DNA of 64,000 nucleotides, from NCBI GenBank assembly GCA_012064385.1, contig QRDG01000398.1, positions 62,001 to 126,000 on the forward strand, given 5' to 3'. The translations under genes and the position numbers were made by a program. The notes beneath the pieces were generated by a model. It did no database searches, was not told the DNA's origin, and saw nothing but the letters and a program-made list of their open reading frames with translations. Source of the DNA: Puccinellia tenuiflora (Eukaryota; Streptophyta; Magnoliopsida; Poales; Poaceae). Of this stretch, positions 8,598-18,870 are shown piece after piece (within the stretch, counting starts at the first letter, position 1; each line of letters begins with the position of its first letter).

Positions 8598-11500
8598 CTA
8601 TCGCATCACGGATTCTTTAACATACAATTGATCTCCAGTACTGCAAAGACACGAGGGATTCAGAGTTATATCAAACTTGGAAGTAGAAACAGGAAATGAG
8701 AAAACTAGATAGCACCAAACCAGAGCAATCAAACTCACAAATATTTCAGGCAGATATTGAGGAAGCGAGCATGTTGCTGGCTCTGAGATATGGTAACTGA
8801 ACCTTCCATAATCTGGTCTTTCTTTAGCTCAATAGGTTCAAATAAGTACAAGAGAGTCTGCATTACAAGAAACAGCATCAATGTGGATGTTAGCAATGCA
8901 AATTTCTCGGTATTTCAAACTAACCATATACCTAAGTGAAAAGGAAACTAATGTGGTGCTGTTTAAAGCAATCACCTGCTGCCAGTGAGTAGGCGCATCC
9001 TCTGGGGCAGTTGACAGAACAATCGAGACATCTTCTTTTTTCTTTTTATTGCTTGGGCTGGAATTTTGCATGTTCACATCCAAGGGTTGGCTTGCTTGCT
9101 TCTTAACTTTCTGGCGAACTGGTCCATTAAACTCGACATCGAACCAAAATGCAAATCCATGCAATGGAGCTGAAAATAACACATGCCAGAAGAGAGCAGG
9201 ATTGGCATTACTTCTCCATGCGGACGAAAATAAGCAAGATATATTCAAGGAATATAATTGTACTCGAGAATATATTTCTAGGTAATTTTCTATAAAAAAA
9301 TATCTATTATTATTTGCATTAATAATTTCAGGTGATACTCCATCTGAACAAGGCACAATAATTTCTCAACCTACCATAACAAATTATGCACATACATTTT
9401 ATGTTAGTATATCTTTGCACATATATATGACTCTACCAACACAAACATCACCTCTCACCTTTACATAGCACTTAATGGAAGGGCACCATGGCCATATCTG
9501 CTGTGTGATGTTTCTGTTGGTAGAAAAAGTCAGTCTCTACTCAGCTTCCTGGAGACGTAGGTGTTACCTGCTTGCGAACATATTGCGGCGAGGTGGCAAT
9601 TCTTAGCAGCCTCAGGTAACTAACTGTTTGTTAAGGATGCATGGAGAATTGGTGATAGGGTTGTTAAAATTTGGGTAATTGTAGTCATTTTATTTTGGTC
9701 AAGGTGGTCTTCTGGATGAATTTATTAGAAATATAGCACTCTTTGGGGTCCTGCTATGAGTTGTATTTATGACTGGGGACAGCGATTTAGAAAGTTATAA
9801 GATGAAGACACCACAGCTTATCTAAAAGCCTCTCCAACAGCACTATGTATGAGAGTGATCAAGCTTAAACCCTCTCAAACAGGTCTGGTACGGTTATAGC
9901 TCGAGAACTCCACAGACAAATTTTATTTGGTCATATATCGGTAAAATCCCATGCCGTACAAATTACTAGATAAAATCATGAATTTTGTTTACCATGTGTA
10001 TCTCTCTCGGATGTAAGAAGATTTAAGTACAACTGACCTTGTAACATTGATGTAAACTTATATGAAGCAGTAATAGTTTCAAGGTCTGGAGCTTGTATGG
10101 TATAACAATCCACTTGTGCGACCTGCTTCAAGGACCCCAAGTTATATAAAGTTAAATTCAGCTGACTTAAAATGTAGAGCTATACAAAAGTATAGCTGCA
10201 CAAACAGGAACTAATCTATATGCTGAGTTCCAAGAGTGATATGCACACACAATGCATGTCAAGCAGAGAAGAATACAAAGTTCAGCAAGAACTATCTCAC
10301 CACTGCTGGCCATGTCAAAACATTCTCTCCGCTAATAGTCTCAACAGAAGGCTCCATGAAAGCACATTGTTTTGCAAGAGGCATCATTGAGGACACTGAA
10401 ATCAAGCAAACAATACACTAAAATTACTCTGAGAATGAGAACAATATTTTAGCTTCTCAGTCAAGGTAACTTCAGAAGCTATTTTCCATATTGACACATT
10501 ATGAACAAGCAATTAATTCAGTCTCCTCATTTTGGGAATCTATACTAGTATACAGAGACAAACACAGGACAATGAACTCACTCTTTATACCATATAACAT
10601 CTTGCCAGAAGTAAACACTATCCTGATATCTCCGCGAATTTGTAATAGGTGCAAGATAAAGCTGCAGCACAAATATTTCTTGTATATCAGCCTGATAACT
10701 TTTCAATAGATGTCTCAACCAAATAACTGCTACATAACATTTTGCTCAAAATCTTACCGATGCGTGAGATGGAAGAATAAGACCCCCTGGCTTAAGCCAT
10801 TTATCCCTAGCAAAAACTACGCTCCCCAGCATACTCTACCATCAACATGACTAAATTTCAAATTTCACACACAGGACAGATGTAAAGTGGTATCCGGAAT
10901 AAGTTCAATTGTAAAAAAATGTACTTATGGAACCTCATAGAGAAGCATGTATCCCATCCATTCAGATATGATGACATCAACTTTTTCTTCAATTCGCAAT
11001 CCTGCATTTGAATATTCCAAAATCAAGTTGTGTAACGCTAAAGAACTCTAAGTAGAACTTTAAGGATGCTGGCACAACTACAATCAAGATAAAATTTAAG
11101 GATGGTGCTAGTTGGCTCTAATCTCGAAAGAAAGAGAATGCTCCAATCTCACATAAAAGTATGATACAGATTTAGGTACATGCAAATGGTAATTAAATGG
11201 CAAAGGCTAGATCGAAAAGGTGTACCTCGATTCGGCCATGCAAAACAATGACTTTATCAGACAGCTCATTTTCTCTCACGATTTCCATTGCCTAAATAAG
11301 TTCAGATGACAAAAGAACTATTATCATTTGTAGAAGATAATGACAGTAAAATGTATATGAACAAAAACTGCAAAAGCACTTTGCAAAAATACATATTACT
11401 GGCAGATAGAATAGTAACAGATCATCAAGCAGGGGAATTTGCTAATAGGTAGCACCACTTCTCAAGCTATGAAGTATTTTTATCACTATTCTTAGAAACC

Positions 11501-13741
11501 TGTATTTATTTGATCATAAGAAGCATCTCCATGTTGCATTTTATTGTCAACTAGCACACAGGAGGAGTGCTGGGCTGGACATTGTTGATATAAAGAAGAT
11601 CTACTATCCAACTTGACAACAAGGTTAACATTTCTATGCAGCAAAAATGTGCAGCAGTGCAACTAGCTTATTAACACTTGTAGTTTTGCAAACTCGACCG
11701 GAAGGGGAAAGCAAGAGGGGAAGATTTACCTGCAATGCAATATCACTTGCATCGACTGCATAGACCTGAGAACAAAATAAACTCATCATCGAAATGAATT
11801 ATATGTAAATAAAACTGGAAATCTGTCATCACATCATGAATTGAGTTAGCACATAGAAATAACTAAGAACAATCTGCAACCATCATGCAAAAAGAACACA
11901 CAATATTCCAGGGCAATACATCATGCATGTGTTTTTTTTTTTTTTGGTAACAGAAGGATTAAATTGCTACAATCAAAAAAAAAAGATGATTGAAAGCACA
12001 GAAAAGTGTAAGCATGGGTGCTGCTAGTATGTGGTAAACAACTGGTACAGATCAAATGGTCAATGCATGCATTAATGCAGCTTTCTAAGTGACTACCTAG
12101 TGCTAATCTATTTCTATGGTGGAAAGAGTTTGATACCACGTTCCCTGTTGAGAATGTCAAAAAAAAATCAGATATGTTGATCACAAATAGACATGTAAGA
12201 TCCGCATAACAATTAATTACTTCATGGATATATAACTGATCGACATCTTCTAAGTATGAATTCACCAAATGAACAACTTATACAGAGAGGAAAATAAGAA
12301 GAAAATGAGGTAAAAAGGTTGAAGACAGAAAACGTTAGGAACATGCTGAACATATATATAGTTAGGGAGGGGCACTTAGAAAATTAGCACAAGTTCCAAT
12401 GTATATATTATCAACAATACAAGTGCCCAGCAGAAATTACCCGGGTGGCACCAGCAAAAGCACAAAATATAGAAAGAACGCAGTGCCGCAGCCAACATCC
12501 AACACGACCTGAAAATTGTCATGTGCGCCATTCATGAGACTTGAATGAGTAAACAGAAAGCTGTGTCATGTTTGGTATCTATCCAAAACATCATGTAGTC
12601 CAGTAAGCATAGAAACTGCAATTGACTCTGACCTTGCCTGAAATTAGATCTTTGTGATGCATGATAGCATTTCTGTAAGTATTAGTCCTCACATGATCCT
12701 GCAATTAGCAATCACAATATTATACCAATTGAAAAATCATGATATTATATTAGCTCGAGACTTGACAATCCAGAGACACTATTGGAATCACCTATATTAA
12801 AGAGCTTGGTGTGACTATTAGTGATACATTCTGAGACATCCTTTTTCATTAGGTTAATAGGAATTAGATACAGTGTTGGCATTCTCCATAAGCTATACCC
12901 GCAGCCACACTTCATAATTATACCAGACACGAGCATCTGAAAAAATTTCAGGTACGTGACAATTGAGAAACAATGCTACCAAATAAGCATAGCATTTGGG
13001 CAATAGCAGTGTTATGTTAGCACCTCCATACAGGATACGCACACATAGAAAAAATTCTTGTTAATTTTCTGACAAACCGAACAACCATGACATCGCCTCC
13101 ATTATTCGTTCTGTGGCTTATGCTGTGCTGTATATAAGTGATTCAAGTAGTGGCCACTAATCTTTTACCTGTCAAAGCCAAACAAAACTGCAGACCAACG
13201 GAGTAACATCGTAAACATTTAAACTACCATCTCCTCGTGCAGGAACATGATTTCCATGGTGCGTATTTTAGTCAATAAACAGCCCCAACTACTACTGGGT
13301 CCGCATCCTCGCAGGTAATGGAACACTAACGAACCACAGACCGGCTTGATTAGTTCGAAAGAGACGATCGGCGAACACGGTCCCCAGATCGATGCCCGCA
13401 GGAAACAAAACCCTAACCCCACCGTCCACCGCCGTCCACCGATGCAACAGCCGTAGAGGCAGGCGCCCAACCCTCCGACATGATTACACGGGGCAGAATC
13501 CACAGAGAGAGAAATGAGAGAGTGGGCAGCGCGGGCGTAACCTTGAGCATTTCCTCGTGGACGCCGATGTGGGAGTAGGCCTTGAAGTAGGCCATGTCGT
13601 AGTCGGTGCAGGGCGGCGGCGCGGGATGCGGCGGCGGGCCGAGGCGGCCTGGTCCAGCGGAGGGAGGCCCATGCCGCCGACGCGCCGCGGCCTGCGCGGG
13701 CGCGGGAGGTGACCGTTGCCGTCGGCACCACCGGCGAACAT
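8598..13741 (-). pseudogene. PRMT6: PRMT6-like protein arginine N-methyltransferase, 13 exons, frame-disrupted
   Basis: Type I arginine methyltransferases transfer methyl groups from S-adenosylmethionine to arginines of histones and other proteins in the nucleus. Coding exons on the minus strand, all with AG/GT borders, are: 1 (start uncertain-13542), 12698-12633, 12508-12441, 11765-11730, 11291-11226, 11001-10934, 10835-10758, 10661-10582, 10395-10301, 10122-10038, 9169-8976, 8859-8739 and 8640-8598 (stop TAG). Landmarks: TDYDMAYFKAYSHIGVHEEM in exon 1, SAM-binding motif I VVLDVGCGT in exon 3, VYAVDASDIA in exon 4, the double-E loop SEWMGYMLLYE in exon 6 and APEDAPTHWQQ in exon 11. Exon 3 (68 nt, one short, just after VGCGT) and exon 6 (68 nt, one short, near its 5' end) each lack a base; exon 8 (80 nt) has one extra near its 3' end. 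The N-terminal frame is also unclear. Everything else is conserved, so this is either a very young pseudogene or an assembly with indel errors. Confidence 0.85.
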
Positions 13742-14229
13742 CGAGGGGGAAAGGGGCCCTGCGTCCGTCGCTTGTGGCTTGTCGCGAGTGGGGCGAAGGA
13801 GACTGGGAGCGGAGACGGCGAGCTCTACACTGGAATTCAGTTTCCTCGCGTGGGCTTATCTCGTGCTCAGATGGCCCAACGGGTCCGTTACCAGGCACGC
13901 TCTCTCGCGTGGGAAGGCTTTAGACTGTGTGCGAGGACGGCCAGACGCAGGTTGTGTAGTTTTTCGAAAGACATGGGCCCGCCTTCCCGGATGTGTGATG
14001 AATGATTATTTTGAAAAAAAATAACAAAAAGTTGAAATTTCATTCAAATCTAATTGGTATTTTACAATATTTTGAATGAAATTAAAACATAGTACGTCAA
14101 AGTCGCCCTAAACCGTTCTCGCCGTCATCGCCGGTCCAGTGGAAGTTGTCGTCATCGTCGATATAGACGACGGTTGAGGAGGAGGCAACATGGAGGAGCA
14201 GCTTGTGCCACACCGGAGGGGGAGACAGC
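13742..14229. other. 5' flank of the PRMT6-like gene
   Basis: GC-rich sequence next to the gene start grades into AT-rich sequence. It probably holds the promoter and 5' UTR of the minus-strand gene. An in-frame upstream ATG at 13898 exists, but the peptide it would add is basic and low-complexity and does not look like a methyltransferase N-terminus. Confidence 0.4.
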
Positions 14230-15090
14230 CACCGTTACGTCCCAAATGTGTTTTATAAATTTTGATTGATCTATGTTATTATTATATCACTCATTCATAA
14301 CTATGCCATAATTTTATATTAATTTTTCATAGACTAACCTATTGACCTAGTGCCAAGTGTTAGCTATTGGTTTCTACATGTTTTTGGTTCGTAGAAAAGC
14401 ACCGTATTGACCCAAAATATGGTAGAAAATACAAAATTCACAAAATTTAAAGGAGAAGGCACCGAGCACCGAAAGGGGGCAAAAGGGGACCAAAACTTAG
14501 GTGTGCCCGCTACTCGTGGGTGGGGCCCTGAGCACGAGTGGGACCCGCAAGTCACCCTTGTGCCTTGCCTCCACCATTTCGCGATGCCCATATATTCGTC
14601 TCGGCCTAAAATTACCTGAGCAGGAGAAAAATACGTAGTTCCGCCACCGAAAGTCGTTGTTCCAAGAGATCCAATATGCAGGTTTGTTCAGTTGGAGAGG
14701 GAATCTATCTTCAGGGTCTTCTCCAACACCATTGTTGTCACCATGATGATGCGTGAGTGGTTCACCTTTAAACTATGGTTCCATATCATTAGCTAGATGG
14801 TTATCTCTCTCCATTGTTTTTCAATACAAAGGTGAGTTGTCTTACATGATTGAGATACATCTGATGTAATCTGGTGTTGTGTTGTTGGGATATGATGAAT
14901 TGATATTTTATTATCAGATTTATCCATGAACTTATTTAATTACTTTCATGTTATCTTATTGCATATTTTATAGTCATACATGCTCTCTGATATATTTTGT
15001 CAACCTTGGCCAAGTTAGATGGGTGTATCTTCATAGAGAGTGGTGTATGATGGTGGGTTCAACTTTATAGTGATATGTATCACAATACGG
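14230..15090 (+). repeat. Degraded LTR fragment of the TGATACGTCTC long-LTR family
   Basis: The order of sequence words here resembles the LTR family seen as a solo LTR at 57400-58727. Shared features are GACTAACCTATTGAC at about 14333-14347 (present in reverse complement inside that solo LTR), then a CTCGTGGGTGGGGCCC-like block and a GATGATGCGTGAGTGGTTCA-like block. No termini or TSD survive. Family placement comes from recognition of common Triticeae LTR text, not from an alignment. Confidence 0.45.
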
Positions 15091-15925
15091 TAAGGGATGA
15101 GACGTGCAATTGGTTGTTGCCACTAAGGATAAACAATGGTTTTTATATCACACTTGGATGGTGTTTTTACTGTTTACATTGTGTTATCGTGTTTATTGAA
15201 ATAATTTGTTCGTAAACTTAAAATCTTGAGATGCATGATGTGTTGGGTCGATTTGACGTAGAACTTTGATACAATATATGTGTTTTAAAATATCTGAACA
15301 TCCATCTTCTTCATCTTCATTTCCATAAACTCCTTGTTAAACAACATATTAGGTAAAACATAATTTACCCAAGATTTTTCATAATCATGTTTTGAGTAAA
15401 ATCTTTGTTTCCCAACCTGTAGTTTGGATAAGAGCAACACTAAGCTTTTCTAGCATAAGTTGAGCTTCATACTCATGTTATGAGCACAAGCAAGGGTATT
15501 TTTTTTATCATGGTGAGAGTAACCTAATCCATACTGGACAATCTCACAAATATTCCACAAAAAAATACAATATTAGCTTAACCAAAGACATATATAATAC
15601 CTATATACAAAAACATGAGTTTGAACTTAGGTAAAAAAAACATGCATATATAGCAAGATATTAGGATTCAAGATATGATCAAAGGATGGCTTGCAGCAAA
15701 CTGCCACTTGTCTTCTCCTTCTTGATTAACAAATCCTTCACCGTCATCTATTCTGATATCGTTACCATTGTTAAAAAATAAACGCACAATCACCACACGA
15801 TTCACATGAAAAAAATCACAAAGGTGCAAACGAGATTTCTCTAGATAGATGTTGATATGTTAAATTGGTTGGGTGTGGAGCAGTTAAAATGCAGTTTGGG
15901 TTCATGTTGGTATTCTCTTTTTTCG
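15091..15925. other. AT-rich intergenic
   Basis: No coding frame, terminal motif or tandem repeat is evident. Short A-runs and TATA-like tracts are scattered through it. Confidence 0.35.
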
Positions 15926-16320
15926 CGGAAATCCACTTTGGCACCCGGGTGCACCTGCACCCGGTATGCTTTTTGAATTTTAAAAAATATGAGAATGGTT
16001 CGAAAAAATCTGAAAAAATTGGACACAAACATACGCAAGTAACGAACGCTCGTGAAAATTTTGACAGAAAATAACAATTTTTCTGCTCTGTGCAAAAAAG
16101 ACAAATTTCTGACCAAAAAAATCTCAGTTTTGGTCAGAAATTTGTCTTTTTTGCACAGAGCAGAAAAATTGTTATTTTCTGTCGAAATTTTTCACGAGTG
16201 TTCGTTACTTACGTATGTTTGTGTCCAATTATTTTTAGATTTTTCGAAGCATTTTCATATTTTTTAAATTTTAAAAAGCATACCGGGTGTATGTGCACCC
16301 GGTGCCAAAACGCCCCTCTC
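15926..16320 (+). mobile_element. Near-perfect foldback MITE in the OFP promoter
   Basis: The element starts CGGAAATCCACTTTGGCACC and ends GCCCCTCTC. It is flanked by CTTTTTTCG at 15917-15925 and the same sequence with one extra T at 16321-16330, a 9 bp TSD with a homopolymer slip. Arms of about 190 bp pair almost perfectly around a short loop near 16125; the inner ~65 bp are practically identical. Its termini match the element at 7675-7984. A transcript through it would form long dsRNA. Its right border lies only 293 bp upstream of the OVATE-family start codon. Confidence 0.88.
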
Positions 16321-16613
16321 CTTTTTTTCGCATGTACTACTAATCATGGTTTTGAAAAGTGGCACAAAAGGTCATAGGTGCCGGCATCCCATGCATGCAT
16401 GATAAGTAGGCTGACTAGCTTAATTAGTCGGACGCACGATCATATATATAGTACTGCCACCCCACTAAAGTCTGAACGTGTGTGCCACAACCATGCAACG
16501 ATCGGGCAACCAAACAATCCACTGCGTCGATCATCCAACAGAACAGTTTGTGTCATCTTTTAACTCCGCGACGATCACCACCGGCCACTCGGTCGTCTCA
16601 CCGTCCATCCGGC
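16321..16613 (+). promoter_or_regulatory. Proximal promoter and leader of the OFP-like gene
   Basis: A TATATATA stretch at about 16443-16450, preceded by CGATCA, is a plausible TATA box ~165 bp upstream of the chosen ATG. The reading frame is open from 16482, but that upstream portion lacks family similarity and is taken as leader. Confidence 0.45.
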
Positions 16614-17249
16614 ATGGCGTGCAGCCTTCTAGCGCCATGCAAGCGAGCCCTCACGCGGCTCTTCCGCATGCCGGCCTCCGCCGCCCTCACCATCAGGGCC
16701 TTCCGGTTCCGTAACCTCCGCAAGTCCACCGCCAAGATGAGCCCCCGTAGCCGGCACCGGCGCCGCCGCTCGAGCCGGAGCTTCCAGTCCGTCCGCGCGG
16801 TGTTCTGGCCCCTCGTACGTTCCTCCTCCACGGCGACGGCGGCAACCTCGACGGAGAGCCCTACCGCGCTCAGGGCAGCGCCCGAGGTGCCGGTGCACGC
16901 GCCGGTGCCGTCACCGGAGACGCCGGCTTACGTGAAGATGGTGGAGCGGCTTCGGTCGAGGACGAGCACGTGCATCGGAGAGGACAAGGAGGAGGCATGC
17001 CATAGCTTCGAGAGCTGTCTGCTGGAGTTTTTGAGGGAGGAAGGGAAGGCGCGGGATCCGCAGGACGTGGAGGATCTGCTACAGTGCTGGGAGCGGCTCA
17101 AGTCGCCGGTGTTTGTCGATCTGGTCTGCCGGTTTTACGGCGATCTGTGCAAGGACTTGTTCTCCTCGGCCGGGGGTGAGGACGACGGCGGAAACACTGA
17201 CAGGCTGGACGATGGATCAGTCTCCACGTCGGCCGCTTTGCTAGGGTAA
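16614..17249 (+). CDS. OVATE family protein (OFP-like transcription repressor), 211 aa
   Basis: This intronless frame starts at ATG 16614 (MACSLLAPCKRALTRLF) and ends at TAA 17247-17249. OFPs are plant-only nuclear regulators that repress transcription and bind TALE homeodomain proteins, affecting organ shape. The N-terminal 60 residues are very basic, with an arginine cluster (SRHRRRRSSRSF, residues 46-57) that could be a nuclear localisation signal. A low-complexity Ser/Thr/Ala/Pro linker follows (about 70-105). The C-terminal block at about 130-183 (motifs SFESCLLEFLREEG, DVEDLLQCWERL and VCRFYGDLCKDLF) fits the OVATE/DUF623 pattern of an acidic helix, then LL-C-W-L and a final F-x-x-L-x-x-L helix. 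An upstream in-frame ATG at 16482 is less likely because it adds unconserved sequence. The promoter contains a foldback MITE. Family assignment is fairly good; the subgroup is not determinable. Confidence 0.7.
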   Translation: MACSLLAPCKRALTRLFRMPASAALTIRAFRFRNLRKSTAKMSPRSRHRRRRSSRSFQSVRAVFWPLVRSSSTATAATSTESPTALRAAPEVPVHAPVPSPETPAYVKMVERLRSRTSTCIGEDKEEACHSFESCLLEFLREEGKARDPQDVEDLLQCWERLKSPVFVDLVCRFYGDLCKDLFSSAGGEDDGGNTDRLDDGSVSTSAALLG

Positions 17250-17305
17250 CGTACTCATTGCAGCAGCTTGTTTTTAACACAATGTTGAATAAATGAGCAC
17301 TTTTC

Positions 17306-17743
17306 TGTTGAATCCATTAGGATCATCTAGGTCTAGATCAATTACAGTAGATGCTTTTAGGGTTTTCCCTTAGCCAGTGTGAGATAACCAGAGAGAGAGA
17401 GAGGCCGAGAGGAGAGGGGTGAGATCGGTGTGTTTACCTTCGCCTCCGTGCAGTGCATGGCTCGAGCTGCCGGCCATGGTGGTGGTGGCCAGCGAGGTGG
17501 GTGAGTGGAGTGGGTGGTGGTGTAGGTGCTTCCCGTCGCTGTCCGGCTCTCCTTGATCGGTAGGTGGAGGTGGGGTGGCCACGACTGTCTTGGCGTGCGT
17601 GCCCTAGTGGTCCCCACCTCCCTCTTATAGTCGGTGCGACAGGGGCCCATCACCCAAAACGGTTTGGGCTCCCCCGATCAGGGAGCCGAGTCAAGGGTCC
17701 GTGCGAGCCGTTGGGCTCACACGGGTGGAGATCAAATCCAACA
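17306..17743 (-). repeat. 3' LTR (left copy) of the minus-strand copia element
   Basis: This 438 bp LTR reads TGTTGAATCC to ATCCAACA on the plus strand. It aligns along its whole length with 25029-25473 through shared blocks such as TTAGGATCATCTAGGTCTA and GTGCGAGCCGTTGGGCTCAC. Visible divergence is substantial. Confidence 0.85.
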
Positions 17744-18393
17744 TTCTCCCCCTTGATCTCAACTTTACTTTTACCTTTTACTTTACTCATTTCATCACAG
17801 ATCGGTATATAGAGTATGTTTCATCGTCTCAGCTCAATTGCCGATAGAATCAGACAGCTACAATATACCTCTTTGCTTTGAAATAGATTTTTTAATCTTT
17901 TGGGCCTCTTTATTGTCCGGAAATCACATAGACTATACCATAAACCCATGTCGACTATCTGTTATCCAAAACACACTGGGCGGTAAGCCTTTAATTAGCA
18001 GATCTGCAAACACTTGTGTGTTTCTTTTATCTGTTCCTCTTATGCTCCAAGTATTTCAACATAATTCCGGACTTTCTCCTTTACAACGTATAACTCTGTG
18101 TCAATGTGTTTGGCACCACACTTGACTCGTTGTCTTAGGAGTGAATTACTTAATGGTTATTACTGTTGTCAACCATTATCAATTCCGGGTACAGGTTTCC
18201 TTAACCATTTTGCCTATCCCTCAGCCTCATATGATGCTATAACATGTCTTTACATCACACTGATGTCAAGCTTTTAATTCTTTGGAGATTTTCCACACAA
18301 AAACTCCAAATGTGAAATTTTAGCGACAATTGTGGATTTCGCTATACATTTCACAAATTCTTTCAGAATACTCACAACCTTTTGAGAGCACTC

Positions 18394-18870
18394 TTATAGA
18401 TCTATCTTTGTACTCACAACCTTTTGAGAGGTTTCTTTTAGCATGAGGCCGATATCTTTGATTCCATTCCAGTGATCTATATCTGGATTGGACATTGCCA
18501 AAACAACCCGGATACGTGAATTGTCAGGGTAATATTGAGTAACCAACAGCGGAAGCATATGGTACCATATCCATTTGATCCGTTCTATGTTATCTCTTGA
18601 AACACTAAATTTTCCAATTCCATTACCCTTGTCAATAAGAACAGGCGTAGGTTTCTCTACATGCATGCTATAGAGACTTCTTCTCAGCATGTCCATCTGA
18701 TATTTCTAATACCCCTTTTCTTCTTTTCTCAGTAAATCTCGATACTTATAACGAGAGACACTCTACCGAGAATACTCTTTTGAGGACAAGAATTTCTTTT
18801 CTCTGTCGGTAGTAGATTGACATCACCACTAGCAAGTAGGATATCATCCACATACACGGGATTAGGAAAT
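18394..18870 (-). pseudogene. Degenerate copia reverse transcriptase fragment
   Basis: Minus-strand translation gives the RT active-site block YVDDILLASGDVNLL (about 18810-18870). A frame-broken continuation with SMHVEKPTPVLIDKG and GKFSVSRDNIERIKW (18394-18696) corresponds to the end of the RT and the start of the RNase H region in copia Pol. Several frameshifts and stops separate the pieces, so no functional polymerase can be made. Confidence 0.65.
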
